This document shows positions 16,829 to 26,639 of a stretch of DNA of 64,000 nt, one piece after another. The notes under the pieces are model-generated. The model saw only the letters and a program-made list of their open reading frames with translations. It was not told the origin of the DNA and ran no database searches. How positions within the stretch are numbered: position 1 is the first letter of the stretch; each line of letters starts with the position of its first letter. The DNA comes from Methanohalobium evestigatum Z-7303 (GTDB taxonomy: Archaea > Halobacteriota > Methanosarcinia > Methanosarcinales > Methanosarcinaceae), in NCBI RefSeq assembly GCF_000196655.1, contig NC_014253.1:1877423-1941422 (forward strand), read 5' to 3'. Made by a program: the position numbers and the translations under genes.

Positions 16829-16959
16829 ATGCAAAAATACTCAAAAACAATATGAAAATTAATCATATTGTTCACTAGTTACAGCATTTTATTGGTAATT
16901 AAAAATCCATTTCCCAGTAAGTTAAAACTACAAAATACAGGCTTTTCAAAAATAAAAAA

Positions 16960-17035
16960 TGGTAGTCCCGGGCGGATTCGAACCGCCGTCGCAGGCTCCA
17001 AAGGCCTGCAGGATTGACCGCTACCCAACGGGACT
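16960..17035 (-). tRNA. tRNA-Gln (UUG) with encoded CCA
   Basis: A minus-strand tRNA with acceptor AGTCCCG/CGGGACT, anticodon arm CAGGC-CTTTGGA-GCCTG (anticodon TTG) and T arm GGCGG-TTCGAAT-CCGCC. The discriminator is A73 and CCA is encoded at 16960-16962. A 14-base copy of its 3' end occurs at 34011-34024. Confidence 0.95.
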
Positions 17036-17126
17036 ACTTTGCCTTATACCATACAGACACACTAATACTTAATTGTTATGCAAATTTCAGGACATGATCC
17101 TGAAAGTTTTCATATTATAAAAAATA

Positions 17127-18221
17127 TTATTTTTGGATTATAAGGCTAAGTATGTCCTTATCATGCAATACATGATCGATTCCTGCTCTCTGACCGGGAT
17201 GCTTTGCTGATGAGCCCCATATTCTTGCGTATCTGAATTTCTTTTTAAAATCCCTATGGAGGCTTTCACAAACATCCTCTACAGTAGAACCTTTTCTTAT
17301 AATCATTGGTTCTTCCAAATCTGCAGATTCTCCTTGGGGCTTCATATAAACCCTTATAAAATCAATCGATGAAAAGATTCCCTCTTTTACACCTTCTATA
17401 TTCATCTCCTGGTCTGCAGATATCATAATAGCTTCAGGGAAAGTCTGTACACAATATTCTATTGTACCCTCGTCAGCCAAATCCACTTTATTAATTATCG
17501 GCAATCCCGGTATATATACTCTGTTTTCAAGCACTGCATCTATAAGCTGGTCTACTGTTATATTCTCCCTGATTAAAACATGTGCATTATGAATCTTGTA
17601 TTCGCCAAGGACCGTTTTTATAGTATCAACTGAAAGATAATCAAGGTCTACCGTACTGTCTACAATTACGCCTCCACGATCCATTCTCTTTATTGTAACA
17701 TCAGGTGGATTTTCATTAATACGAACACCCGCATCGTACAGTTCCTGTTTCAATACATCATACTGATATATCTGGAAAACGTCCAGAATAAAGACTACAA
17801 GGTTTGAGTTTCTAATAACCGATATTACTTCCTTTCCTCTACCTCTTCCCGATGCGGCTCCTTTCACAAGTCCCGGAACATCCAGCATCTGTATTTTTGC
17901 ACCCTTATATTCCAGTACACCGGGTATTACCTCAAGTGTTGTAAATTCGTAATCTGCTACTTCAGACTGTGCTCCTGTTAATTTATTTAAAAGGGTGGAT
18001 TTACCCACTGATGGAAAACCAACCAGCGATACTGTAGCATCACCAGATCGTTTTACAGAGTATCCTGCTCCTTTGGATTTACCGGATTCCTTTCTCTCTG
18101 CCTCATCCCGAAGACGTGCAAGCTTTGCCTTGAGCCGACCTATGTGATGAGATGTTGCCTTGTTATATGGGGTATTTTTTATTTCTTCCTGTACTTTATT
18201 TATCTCTTCCTGTATACTCAT
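17127..18221 (-). CDS. DRG-family (Obg-like) GTPase with TGS domain
   Basis: A 364-aa GTPase of the developmentally regulated GTP-binding (DRG/Rbg) family, thought to help translation through ribosome contact. Order: an N-terminal helical arm (about 1-55), the G domain with P-loop GFPSVGKSTLLNKLTG (about 70), DVPGLVKGAASGRGRG (G3), an inserted S5D2L-like part, NKVD (G4, about 245), and a C-terminal TGS domain ending LHRDFKKKFRYARIWGSSAKHPGQRAG. The ATG at 18221 is chosen because GGGGT lies just upstream; a GTG at 18236 would add five residues. It follows tRNA-Gln on the same strand. Confidence 0.94.
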   Translation of the reverse strand: MSIQEEINKVQEEIKNTPYNKATSHHIGRLKAKLARLRDEAERKESGKSKGAGYSVKRSGDATVSLVGFPSVGKSTLLNKLTGAQSEVADYEFTTLEVIPGVLEYKGAKIQMLDVPGLVKGAASGRGRGKEVISVIRNSNLVVFILDVFQIYQYDVLKQELYDAGVRINENPPDVTIKRMDRGGVIVDSTVDLDYLSVDTIKTVLGEYKIHNAHVLIRENITVDQLIDAVLENRVYIPGLPIINKVDLADEGTIEYCVQTFPEAIMISADQEMNIEGVKEGIFSSIDFIRVYMKPQGESADLEEPMIIRKGSTVEDVCESLHRDFKKKFRYARIWGSSAKHPGQRAGIDHVLHDKDILSLIIQK

Positions 18222-18329
18222 TTTGTACCCCGACACTGCTTCAAAAATAAAAAAGGTTTTTATCCATATAGAAGTCTAATTGAAAAATCGTATTTTTATT
18301 GTATCGGTTATAATTTATAAAACTGATGA

Positions 18330-20243
18330 TTAAAACTCAATTATTTCACCAGTTCGTTCGTAGACTGAAATTCCAGATGGAAGATTATCAGCAAAAGATT
18401 TTGATGAAATGCAGGAAATCAATGTCTTTATTTCAGTTAAATCCATTGCTTCTTTTTGAACCAGGAAATCAAATTCTTCTTCACAAATACTAATAAATTT
18501 TAACCCTGAATTTTCAGCCATAGTTCTAAGACCAAAACCCACATCTGCGAATCCTTCCTTGACAGCATTACAAACTGCAAGATGTGTTTTTGCCCCACTG
18601 TTATATCCTGCAAGAGATTCCTTTAAATTATTAAATGACATCCCCATCTTATCAGCAAATTGTTTAAGGTTCAAATCCAGTAAACTTCGTGTCCCTGTGC
18701 CTCTATTACGATTTATCAGTCGTTTGTCCAGTATATCATCAATTCCAGAAATATCACTATTTTGGCGAACGATTAAACCCTGTTCCCTCTTGTAACCTTT
18801 GACAAGTACCACATCAGATAATTTCATTTTCTCGATCATAGATATGTTATAATTACCAGAATCATCCGGCATATTTATTCCTGCAATATCTGAAAAACCT
18901 GTTGATACAGAACTAAAACCTCCAGAAGAACCATTATTCAATACCCTGAATTTAAGCCCTGAAAGTTCTTCAAGGATTTCTATTCCCGGACAATATCCAC
19001 CTGCAAACAACAAATCTGGCTCATCCACATTTCCAAACAGTGTTACATTCACGGATGTACCGGATTCTATATATTCGGTTTCTGCTGAAATTTCTATAAA
19101 TCCGTCTGCATCGGCAAGGGTAGTTATTGCCCCTGACCCTTTATCAGCAGGGTATACTTTCCCACGTACCATTCCCACCGGAAGTAGTTGCTGTCTACCC
19201 TGCGAATTTATACCAGTTCCAAGAACAGCAGTAACTGTCAATTCATCTTTAGTACTGTCAAACGTATCCTGTGAATTATGAATAAGAGGTGCTATGAACT
19301 CATTGAATATAGTTAGTGCTGATGTAGGGTTTCCTGGAAGCCCTATAGTAGGTACACCATTTATCATACCTGCAACAACCGGTTTACCGGGTTTGATATT
19401 AATTCCATGAAACAGGGTTCTACCCTTCTCCTCTATTACCTTATACATAATATCTCCAGCACCTGCAGATGTGCTGCCGGAAGTAAGGACAAGGTTGCAT
19501 TCCTGCACAGCTCTGTTTATTGCATTAAACATTGCCTTTTCTTCATCTTCCACAATTCCATACATTACTGGTGTTGCACCGCACTCTTTAACACTTGCAG
19601 AAAGGGCATAAGAATTTGTATCATAAATCATCCCTTTATCCAGAGGATTTCCAGGAGTAGTCAATTCATTCCCGGTAGAAATAATACCCACTTTTATTGT
19701 ATCAACATCAATATACCGCTTTCCTATCGCTGAAAGAACTCCTATCTCACGTGAACCTATCCGTGTATTTCGACAAAGCACCTGTTCACCCCTCATAATA
19801 TCCGAACCTCTGGACATGATATTCTCACCGGTATGAACAGGTCTGTAAACCGATACCTTACTGTTTGCTCTTTTTGTATCTTCCACTTTCACCACTGCAT
19901 CAGCACCGTAGGGTATTGGTGCTCCTGTAGCTATGGACATCGCTTCACCCTTGTTTAAATAAAAGTCGCCAACAAATCCAGCATCTATTGAACCTGTAAA
20001 ACATAGAGTTAATGGATTTGTTTCTCCTGCCTGATAGGTATCATCTGCACGAACAGCATACCCATCCATTATTGATTTATCAAACGATGGTACATCTATA
20101 CTTGAAACAACATGTTCCGCTAAGGTATATCCCAGTGCTTCCTCCAAAGGAAGAGATTTTGTGGAATGATTAATAGGGATTTGTTTTAACAACCTGTGTG
20201 CTTCATCCACAGGAATCAACGTTCTAAATTCTTTATGTGCCAT
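18330..20243 (-). CDS. moeA: MoeA molybdotransferase fused to a PBP-like ligand domain
   Basis: A 637-aa fusion. Residues about 1-405 are MoeA, which inserts molybdate or tungstate into adenylylated molybdopterin: PSFDKSIMDGYAVRA, ATGAPIPYGADAVVKVE, GIISTGNEL, LTSGSTSAGAGD and GLPGNPTSAL are clear. Residues about 410-637 resemble the periplasmic-binding-protein-like (LysR substrate) domain found in archaeal MoeA fusions, with AGGYCPGIEIL, RNRGTGTRSLLD and VCNAVKEGFADVGFGLR; it may sense molybdate, tungstate or the cofactor. It is next to ilvE on the same strand, and an AOR-type tungstoenzyme lies 1.3 kb away. Confidence 0.93.
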   Translation of the reverse strand: MAHKEFRTLIPVDEAHRLLKQIPINHSTKSLPLEEALGYTLAEHVVSSIDVPSFDKSIMDGYAVRADDTYQAGETNPLTLCFTGSIDAGFVGDFYLNKGEAMSIATGAPIPYGADAVVKVEDTKRANSKVSVYRPVHTGENIMSRGSDIMRGEQVLCRNTRIGSREIGVLSAIGKRYIDVDTIKVGIISTGNELTTPGNPLDKGMIYDTNSYALSASVKECGATPVMYGIVEDEEKAMFNAINRAVQECNLVLTSGSTSAGAGDIMYKVIEEKGRTLFHGINIKPGKPVVAGMINGVPTIGLPGNPTSALTIFNEFIAPLIHNSQDTFDSTKDELTVTAVLGTGINSQGRQQLLPVGMVRGKVYPADKGSGAITTLADADGFIEISAETEYIESGTSVNVTLFGNVDEPDLLFAGGYCPGIEILEELSGLKFRVLNNGSSGGFSSVSTGFSDIAGINMPDDSGNYNISMIEKMKLSDVVLVKGYKREQGLIVRQNSDISGIDDILDKRLINRNRGTGTRSLLDLNLKQFADKMGMSFNNLKESLAGYNSGAKTHLAVCNAVKEGFADVGFGLRTMAENSGLKFISICEEEFDFLVQKEAMDLTEIKTLISCISSKSFADNLPSGISVYERTGEIIEF

Positions 20244-20271
20244 GATTTTTTAAAATAAAATATAAGAGTTT

Positions 20272-21168
20272 TTAAACTTTAACCTCGTTTTCAGGGTATA
20301 TAGGTGTTCCGTTGTTTCTCGTGACTTCTTTAAAAGCCTCAATAACTTTGTTGGTCACCTTTCCGGGTTTTCCGTCACCTATACTTCGTCCATCTATCTG
20401 AGTTATAGGAGCTGCTTCAGCTGCTGTACCTGTTACAAAAATCTCATCTGCAGTATATAAATCGAACAATCCCATGTGCTGTTCATTAACCTCATATCCC
20501 ATGTCCTTTAAAATCTCAATTGAAACCGCCCTTGTAATCCCTTTCAGATTGTTGATGGTCGGTGGTGTGTAAACTTTACCATTATTTACTGCAAATATAT
20601 TGTCTCCTGAGCCTTCAGAAACATATCCATTGTTGTCCAGGAATATAGCCTCATCTCCACCTTTATTATTCGCCTCAACTTTAGCCAGTATATTGTTGAG
20701 ATAATTCATAGATTTTATATTTGGAGAAAGCGCGTCCGGAGCGTTCCTGCGGGTTGTTACCGTTACTGCAGTAAGTCCCACTTCGTAAAGGTCGCCATAG
20801 AGCGCATCCCATTGTTGGGTTATAATGAATACATTTGGTTTTGTACATTTTCTCGGGTCAAGTCCAAGATCTCCGATTCCTCTTGATACAATCGGGCGGA
20901 TATAGGCATCCATAAGGTTGTTCTTTCTCAATGTTTGAAGTATTGCCTCTTTCATCTCATTCTTTGTCAATGGTATGTCCAGTACAATAGCCTTCGCAGA
21001 GTCGTACAGTCTATCAATATGTTCATCCAGTTTGAAAACCCGACCATTGTAGGCTCTGATACCTTCAAAAACACCATCTCCATAGAGGAACCCGTGATCA
21101 TATATCGATGTCGTCGCCTGGGATTTTGGAACAAACTCACCGTTGAAATAAATCAATAACTCGCTCAT
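20272..21168 (-). CDS. ilvE: Branched-chain amino acid aminotransferase
   Basis: A 298-aa fold-type IV PLP enzyme for the last step of Leu, Ile and Val synthesis. Motifs are [50 protein letters not shown], the PLP lysine in [12 protein letters not shown] near residue 160, and [10 protein letters not shown] followed by [10 protein letters not shown]. The ATG at 21168 is preferred because GATGAGG lies 9 bases before it, and the upstream in-frame ATG (21183) is part of that ribosome binding site. It is followed 28 bases later by moeA, likely one transcript. Confidence 0.93.
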   Translation of the reverse strand: MSELLIYFNGEFVPKSQATTSIYDHGFLYGDGVFEGIRAYNGRVFKLDEHIDRLYDSAKAIVLDIPLTKNEMKEAILQTLRKNNLMDAYIRPIVSRGIGDLGLDPRKCTKPNVFIITQQWDALYGDLYEVGLTAVTVTTRRNAPDALSPNIKSMNYLNNILAKVEANNKGGDEAIFLDNNGYVSEGSGDNIFAVNNGKVYTPPTINNLKGITRAVSIEILKDMGYEVNEQHMGLFDLYTADEIFVTGTAAEAAPITQIDGRSIGDGKPGKVTNKVIEAFKEVTRNNGTPIYPENEVKV

Positions 21169-21355
21169 CTGTTTAAGCCTCATCCAATGCTATTTTTATA
21201 TTATTCATATCACTTTCGATATTTTCAATGTTATATATGTATATTTGTAAACTCAACAGAAGAAAACAATTATTACAGACGGATTAATGGAAGATACAAC
21301 AAAAAACCTTTTATGGATAAACAACAATTGAGTATCTCTGCTATCTGTGGCATAA

Positions 21356-21433
21356 GGTCCCGTGGCTTAGCCAGGATATAGCACCGGGCTTCTAACCCGG
21401 AGGTCGTGGGTTCAAATCCCACCGGGTCCGCCA
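21356..21433 (+). tRNA. tRNA-Arg (UCU) with encoded CCA
   Basis: Plus-strand tRNA with anticodon arm CCGGG-CTTCTAA-CCCGG (anticodon TCT), T arm GTGGG-TTCAAAT-CCCAC, discriminator G73 and encoded CCA at 21431-21433. Acceptor GGTCCCG against CGGGTCC leaves one T3/T70 mismatch and is otherwise paired. Confidence 0.93.
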
Positions 21434-21563
21434 TACACTATTTTTATTGTAAAGTTAGTCTTTGAATAATTGCATTTTTCTTCAACAAATTTAATATGAG
21501 CTACACTTAACTATTATAGGGGTATCTCAATAGTTTTACGTATATCATGGGAGTGTGAATTTA

Positions 21564-23567
21564 TTGAGTGTTTCAGAAGAAAAGAAAAACTACAAGGTTA
21601 GGTCGCTATCCCTAAACCCTTGTGATAAAACCAAAACCGTTAGTTTTGTTGATAAAGATATAGTAGGACCGGTGGACTGGGGATTGAAGAACCATTTTGA
21701 CTACAGAAGTTATGAATACTCAGAATATAGTAAAAACAATGTATTGTGTTTTGGTCTGGGTAAACTTGCTGGAAGCAAACTTCCCGGTACTCAAAGATTA
21801 ATATTTTCCTTCCGTTCACCGCTTTGGAAAGGTTTTTTTGTTTCTGCACTGGGTGGTGCAGCACATGTATTCAAAAGAGTGGGTGTTGATTATGTAACAA
21901 TTGAAGGGAGGTCAGAAAAACCATCAATCATAGTACTAAAAGGCAGAAAAGAAGGATATGTAGATGTAGAGTTTCACGAAATTACAGAAAACAAATTGCT
22001 AAATGTCTACAAAGGATACAATGGTAAAGAAGGTGTTTACGCATTATCTGAATATTTAATAAGCAACTTTTCATCCAAGTATAATAATGATTATAGATGT
22101 ATGGTCGTTGGTCCTGGTTCTTTATATTCCAACATGGGCGCAACATTTTCAGCCACTTTAAAAAACAATGAAATGGTTGTAGGTTCTGAAGAATGGGCTG
22201 GTAGAGGAGGGAGCGGCTCTGTTTTATATCAGGGCCATGGTGTTGCCGGCATTGTTTTTGGAGGAGAAATGGAAAGAATATTCCCTGGTGTAGACCTTTC
22301 AGATTTGGATAACGTCAAGGATATTCTTGACACATATTACAATGAATCATATATAAAGGTCATCAAAAAAAGAACCACCAAATACAGATATAATCCAAAA
22401 ATAGAAAGTGGGGGCACATTTGGTTCCAATATTCATTGTCTGGGTGAATTCATACCCTTAATGAACTGGAAAATGATTTACATGCCCAGAGATGAAAGGA
22501 TAAACATCCATGAAAAATTGTTAGATAAATACTGGAAACCATTCAACAAAGAATCTATGGAACCAAGAAACTGGACTACCTGTGGAGAGCCCTGTCCTGT
22601 GGTATGTAAAAAACATCGTAAAGGACAACATGTTGATTATGAGCCTTACGAAGCAGATGGTCCTCTGGCTGGTTCATATGAGATTCACAAAACGGATGTC
22701 TCGGTAAAAAAAATCGATACTATAGGGATTGATGCCATAGAGTTTGGCAATCTTTCAGCATGGATACTTGAACTGATATCTGAAAGGCTCTTATCATCAA
22801 AAGAACTTGGACTATCCGCTAACCCAAGATTTGACATGAAAAATTTTGATTATGAAAAAGATTCAGAAATAAACGCAAATCTCGTAGCAGAACTTGCCGA
22901 TAATGTAGCTTATGGTAAAACTGAAGTTTGTAAAGTCTTGAGACAGGGAATAAGGAAATCCGCCAGCAAATTTGATGAGATGTTTAAAGAAAGAATTAAA
23001 AATCATAGTTCTGGTTATAATAGCTACAAAGATTTTGCAGTCTATGTGCCCTTCGGCGAAGATGGATGTATCGCTCCAACTATGTACTGGGCAGTTGGAA
23101 ATTTTGTGCCTGTTCCAATACAGGGTAAATATCTCACCTATTATCAGTTTGGATTTTTCGACCCAGAAACTCTGGCAGAAGAATGTTTCAAAAAAGCTGT
23201 ATATGAACTCTATTCTGAAAATACCGGGATGTGTAGATTTCACAGAAATTGGGCAACCGAGGTCATACCATTGCTTTTGAAAAAAGCATGGGATATTGAC
23301 ATAGATAAAAGCCACAATGAAGAAATTATTAAAAAAATGGTAGAATACGATAAAAAAGCCGGGATAAAACCTTCGTTCTGGGACAGCCACAGAGTTTTGG
23401 ATATTGTTGCTTATGGTGCAAAAGAATTCGGCAACATGAAATGGTGGAATGAATTTGAAAATGACAAAATTAATACCGCCAGAAAATACTGGGAGATGTT
23501 TTTAAAATCCTATGAAGACAAACTGGGTATATCATGGGACTATGACTATCAGATTAAACAAAAATAA
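21564..23567 (+). CDS. Aldehyde:ferredoxin oxidoreductase-family tungstoenzyme, divergent
   Basis: About 667 aa. The N-terminal half matches AOR: FGLGKLAGSKLPGTQRLIFSFRSP, EEWAGRGGSGSVLYQGHGVAGIVFGG (pterin-binding region). The cluster Cys in CGEPCPVVCKK (about residues 340-348) are spaced Cx3Cx3C, not the usual Cx2Cx3C, and a distal Cys lies in TGMCRFHRNWATE. Family members oxidise aldehydes to acids and reduce ferredoxin with a tungsten bis-pterin; the substrate here is unknown. The start is uncertain: TTG at 21564 is favoured by GGGAG 10 bases upstream, while a GTG at 21555 would add three residues. It stands alone near moeA. Confidence 0.85.
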   Translation: MSVSEEKKNYKVRSLSLNPCDKTKTVSFVDKDIVGPVDWGLKNHFDYRSYEYSEYSKNNVLCFGLGKLAGSKLPGTQRLIFSFRSPLWKGFFVSALGGAAHVFKRVGVDYVTIEGRSEKPSIIVLKGRKEGYVDVEFHEITENKLLNVYKGYNGKEGVYALSEYLISNFSSKYNNDYRCMVVGPGSLYSNMGATFSATLKNNEMVVGSEEWAGRGGSGSVLYQGHGVAGIVFGGEMERIFPGVDLSDLDNVKDILDTYYNESYIKVIKKRTTKYRYNPKIESGGTFGSNIHCLGEFIPLMNWKMIYMPRDERINIHEKLLDKYWKPFNKESMEPRNWTTCGEPCPVVCKKHRKGQHVDYEPYEADGPLAGSYEIHKTDVSVKKIDTIGIDAIEFGNLSAWILELISERLLSSKELGLSANPRFDMKNFDYEKDSEINANLVAELADNVAYGKTEVCKVLRQGIRKSASKFDEMFKERIKNHSSGYNSYKDFAVYVPFGEDGCIAPTMYWAVGNFVPVPIQGKYLTYYQFGFFDPETLAEECFKKAVYELYSENTGMCRFHRNWATEVIPLLLKKAWDIDIDKSHNEEIIKKMVEYDKKAGIKPSFWDSHRVLDIVAYGAKEFGNMKWWNEFENDKINTARKYWEMFLKSYEDKLGISWDYDYQIKQK

Positions 23568-23579
23568 TTTTAATAAAAA

Positions 23580-23600
23580 GGATGGTTGAATTCACCATCC
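23580..23600. terminator. Bidirectional hairpin between convergent genes
   Basis: GGATGGT at 23580-23586 pairs with ACCATCC at 23594-23600. It lies 12 bases after the AOR-like gene stop and includes the last codons of the convergent small gene, so it could end both transcripts. Confidence 0.4.
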
Positions 23601-23828
23601 CCCTGTTGTAGGATTGTCTATATCGTATTTTTCAGATATTGATTGAGCTATTGAGAAGGCTAAATCCTTTTTTTCCTCTTCAAACACTTCTTCATCTCCT
23701 GTAATTCTGTTAATGAGGCAAGAAGTTCCATCTGTATAGGATATCAATTCTGCTACGGGCTTACATCCAAAACGGTGTATTTTGTTTATTTTTTTGTTAT
23801 AAGGGACCTGTACTTGTTCAGAGAGCAT
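23592..23828 (-). CDS. Small conserved-looking protein, unknown function
   Basis: A 78-aa soluble protein: short basic N-terminus (NKKINKIHRFGCKPVAELISYTDGTSCLINRITGDEEVFEEEKKD) and an acidic helical C-terminal part ending TTGGW. I do not recognise it. The ATG at 23828 has GGTGA directly upstream; two tandem in-frame GTG codons (23837, 23834) precede it. Its C-terminal codons overlap the terminator hairpin shared with the AOR-like gene. Confidence 0.5.
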   Translation of the reverse strand: MLSEQVQVPYNKKINKIHRFGCKPVAELISYTDGTSCLINRITGDEEVFEEEKKDLAFSIAQSISEKYDIDNPTTGGW

Positions 23829-24047
23829 TTTCACCACTTTTCACTATTTTTATTGAGAGTAACCATAGCTCCAAACAAGTAATGATATATTAATTTTTTC
23901 ATAGACTTTAATTGAACAATTAAAGACCAGTAAAAAGCCATAAAGGAAGGATACTGACTCAATAACCCAGATTATTGAAAAAAGAGGTTGAAAATACTGT
24001 AAATATGAACAATTACAAAAATTAATAAAGTAAAAATGGGATGGATT

Positions 24048-24968
24048 TCATTTGCCAAGCCATTTATTTACTTTTTCAGGATTGTTGTCAATCCATTTTT
24101 GAGCTGCATCTGCAGGACTCATACCATTTTCTATATCAAGCATCATGGATTCTATTTCTGATATACCCATACTGGAATCTGATGCCAGTTTATAAATTTT
24201 TGGATAATCCTCTTTGAAACCTTCTCTTGCTATCATGGTTATATCATCGCTTTCACCATAAACACTCTTTGGATCTTCAAGATATTTCAAATCTACACCA
24301 TACTCCTGTTTCATACGGCTAAAAGACCAGTGAGGATTCCAGAGGGTTACAACAATCCATTCTTCATCTTTTATAGCATCACCCAATTCAGTAGACATTG
24401 CAACTGTACTGCTTGATTGCAATTTATAATCAAGGTTGTATTCAGAAATTGCATTTTCAGTCTGTTTCATAATGCCTGCACCTGGCTCTATTCCCTGTAT
24501 CTGACCATCGAATTTGTCCCTGTTTTCTTTTAAACCATTAATAGTATCCACCGGCACATAGGACGGAACTACAAGCCCTGTTCTAGCTCCCGATGAAAGG
24601 TTATTTACAATAATCAGGTCTTCACTGTATCTATTCCAATAATTTCCCTGTGTGCCTGGCAACCATGCACTTACATAAAAATCAAGGTCTTTATCAGACA
24701 AACCCTGATATACACCACCGAGGTCACCATATACCAGTTCCACATTATAACCTTCAGATTCCAGTATATGTTTGAACATGTTGGATGTTGCCCGACCATC
24801 ATCCCAAGTAGTTGAGCCAAGTTTTATCGTTTTGGATTTATCAGAGGTGGGTTCTTTATTGTTTGGTGTTTGCTCACTATTTTGCTGCATACATCCGGAT
24901 GAAGCAAGGGAAAATATGAGCAACAGACATATTATAAATACAGATAATTTATTTTTGTTTGTTTTCAT
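24048..24968 (-). CDS. Glycine betaine-type ABC substrate-binding lipoprotein (ProX/OpuAC)
   Basis: A 306-aa secreted binding protein. It has a signal sequence and lipobox LASSGC (Cys about residue 26), a Lys/Ser/Pro-rich linker, then an OpuAC domain starting TIKLGSTTWDDGRATSNMFKHILESEGY with FYVSAWLPGTQGNYW and VTLWNPHWSFSRMKQEYGVDLKYLEDP, the aromatic-rich pattern that cages quaternary amines. No permease or ATPase gene is adjacent, so it must work with a transporter elsewhere. Together with the BCCT carrier it marks osmolyte import. Confidence 0.9.
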   Translation of the reverse strand: MKTNKNKLSVFIICLLLIFSLASSGCMQQNSEQTPNNKEPTSDKSKTIKLGSTTWDDGRATSNMFKHILESEGYNVELVYGDLGGVYQGLSDKDLDFYVSAWLPGTQGNYWNRYSEDLIIVNNLSSGARTGLVVPSYVPVDTINGLKENRDKFDGQIQGIEPGAGIMKQTENAISEYNLDYKLQSSSTVAMSTELGDAIKDEEWIVVTLWNPHWSFSRMKQEYGVDLKYLEDPKSVYGESDDITMIAREGFKEDYPKIYKLASDSSMGISEIESMMLDIENGMSPADAAQKWIDNNPEKVNKWLGK

Positions 24969-25205
24969 TTATATCACTAAATTTAATATCAAACGTTTTA
25001 TCGATTTCAGCTTCATAAAGCATCATCAATTCTATATTGGACAATTGGTTATAAACGATTTAACGTTAATCTTTACTATTATAAAACATTATTTATAAAT
25101 ACATTTAAGTATACGAAACTACAGGTTAAATTTTTTACATAACAATGGAAAACTATATTATTGTCAGCCTCAATAATTTCAAAGAAAAAAGGATACAAAT
25201 CTAAA

Positions 25206-25640
25206 ATGTCTGACAGAAGAGCTTCAATTACTGATGATTCAATTATCAACCGATGGATGAACCTTGAAATAGGTAAAATAAACAACAGCATTGTAACTGC
25301 AAGGAAAACTCTTTACCAGCTACTTGAAGAAGATAATCCATCTTCAAAAACAAAAGATGGAAGAGAGTATTTATTTAAAAAAGAAATCATTAACAAACTC
25401 GAAAATAGGCTTCCAGAACATATACAAACGAGGTTAAAACTCCCGATATTATTTTTCTTTGACCTGCAGATAGATGATAGCTGTTATATAAATGATAAAA
25501 CAGCTTTTGAAGCCCTGCAAATTCTTGGTGAAATCGGATATAAAAGAGAATTTCGAAACAACCGTCACTGGATGGGAAAAGCTATTGCGTATTCCATCAA
25601 GAAAAAATATCCAAGTGCTGTCCAGATTGTAATGACATAA
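25206..25640 (+). CDS. DUF61/UPF0216 family archaeal protein
   Basis: A 144-aa protein of a family confined to archaea with unknown function. The signature ILFFFDLQIDDSCYINDKTAFEALQILGEIGYKREFRNNRHWMGKAIAYSIKKKYPSAVQIVM fills the C-terminal half. The start is set at the ATG at 25206 (MSDRRAS), because the upstream frame begins at a TTG and adds only basic residues. It precedes a small membrane protein gene by 53 bases. Confidence 0.85.
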   Translation: MSDRRASITDDSIINRWMNLEIGKINNSIVTARKTLYQLLEEDNPSSKTKDGREYLFKKEIINKLENRLPEHIQTRLKLPILFFFDLQIDDSCYINDKTAFEALQILGEIGYKREFRNNRHWMGKAIAYSIKKKYPSAVQIVMT

Positions 25641-25693
25641 AACCTTTATCAGAGCGGTTAAATCCAACTACAGCTGCAGATATGTGAGAATCC

Positions 25694-26062
25694 ATGAATA
25701 AAAACGGAATGTATTATGAAAGTGAATATTTTGAGAAAAAAACAAATCAATTAAATCTTTCACCCTTTATGGTAATGGTTTTCATCTATTTCTGTCTTTT
25801 ACTGGGGTTGGTATCTTCGGTTTCCGTATTTTTAATTGAATATTTCAACCTTAATTATCCACTTTCATGGGAGGTTAAATTATATCCCCTGTTTCTGACA
25901 GTAATGTTTTATGTGCTGAGAAAAGAATTTCAGGGTATAAAGGATGAAAACGATATCGATGAATCAAAAATTATCCTACTGTTGGGTGCTTTAGGTTCAG
26001 TCATAATGGTGATAGTTGCATTAGTCCGTGTATGGGCTCTTGGGAACGGAATAAGGATATAA
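25694..26062 (+). CDS. Small membrane protein, unknown function
   Basis: A 122-aa protein with three predicted membrane segments: about 25-48 (FMVMVFIYFCLLLGLVSSVSVFLI), about 60-74 and about 93-114 (IILLLGALGSVIMVIVALVRVWAL). A charged loop (RKEFQGIKDENDIDESK) joins the last two. I do not recognise a family. It follows the DUF61 gene on the same strand, and a strong hairpin 18 bases after the stop ends the unit. Confidence 0.55.
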   Translation: MNKNGMYYESEYFEKKTNQLNLSPFMVMVFIYFCLLLGLVSSVSVFLIEYFNLNYPLSWEVKLYPLFLTVMFYVLRKEFQGIKDENDIDESKIILLLGALGSVIMVIVALVRVWALGNGIRI

Positions 26063-26080
26063 TTATTACAATTTTAAAAA

Positions 26081-26109
26081 TAACCCTGCTACTCAATGTA
26101 GCAGGGTTA
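26081..26109 (+). terminator. 11-bp stem hairpin downstream of the membrane protein gene
   Basis: TAACCCTGCTA at 26081-26091 pairs perfectly with TAGCAGGGTTA at 26099-26109 around a 7-base loop. There is no long T-run, so termination is inferred from position. Confidence 0.45.
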
Positions 26110-26241
26110 CATGGGGAAAACTACACCGATGCACAAAGGTGAGATAAAGCACTTGGAAATAGACAAAGCTTCTAAGAGATTTTTACATTCACCGCCAATA
26201 TATCCATATACTTCAACCAATTTAAAAGGAATTATTTGAGT

Positions 26242-26273
26242 ATTAAATATTACCCGTATAGGTAATATTTAAT
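26242..26273. promoter_or_regulatory. 32-bp perfect dyad (operator 1, core TTACC-N6-GGTAA)
   Basis: ATTAAATATTACC at 26242-26254 is the exact reverse complement of GGTAATATTTAAT at 26261-26273, separated by CGTATA. The core TTACCCGTATAGGTAA matches two further sites at 26387-26402 and 27331-27346. Confidence 0.6.
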
Positions 26274-26386
26274 GAGAGTATAACATAAAACATAATATTA
26301 AACTATAATGGACTTTTTATATTACACATTCGATTGCCTAACAGATAACAAATTTTATTACAGATTAATATTGTTTTTAAAGTATA

Positions 26387-26402
26387 TTACCCATTTAGGT
26401 AA
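26387..26402. promoter_or_regulatory. Operator 2, core TTACC-N6-GGTAA
   Basis: TTACCCATTTAGGTAA, 16 bp, same core and spacing as the site at 26250-26265, 238 bases before the ArsR-type regulator start. Confidence 0.55.
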
Positions 26403-26639
26403 CGATTGTAATGCAAATAAATAGAGATATATTAAGTAATGACTTTTAACTTGGATGAAGAAAATTAACTTGAATAAATATAAACTCCACTTGTATACCA
26501 ACTAATTGAATAATATTACAATTAATTTAGACTAAGCAATATACTTGCAGCTGTTTATTGTTAAAATAAAAGCTCATGATTGCTCTGGGAAATAAATTTT
26601 GATTAATATCAATCTTAAAATAATTAAAAGTTGAATATT

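Larger units (their letters stand above)
26110..26639. other. Long AT-rich regulatory gap before the ArsR-type regulator
   Basis: About 530 bases without a convincing gene. An ORF of 42 codons at 26111-26239 has no clear ribosome binding site and is probably chance. Two 16-bp palindromes of one family lie at 26243-26272 (core 26250-26265) and 26387-26402. TATA-like stretches are frequent, so the transcription start is not assigned. Confidence 0.45.

Noticed and set aside
26111-26239. 42-codon ORF after the 26081-26109 hairpin
   Set aside because: It lies directly behind a terminator-like hairpin, has no Shine-Dalgarno sequence and no protein-like pattern.
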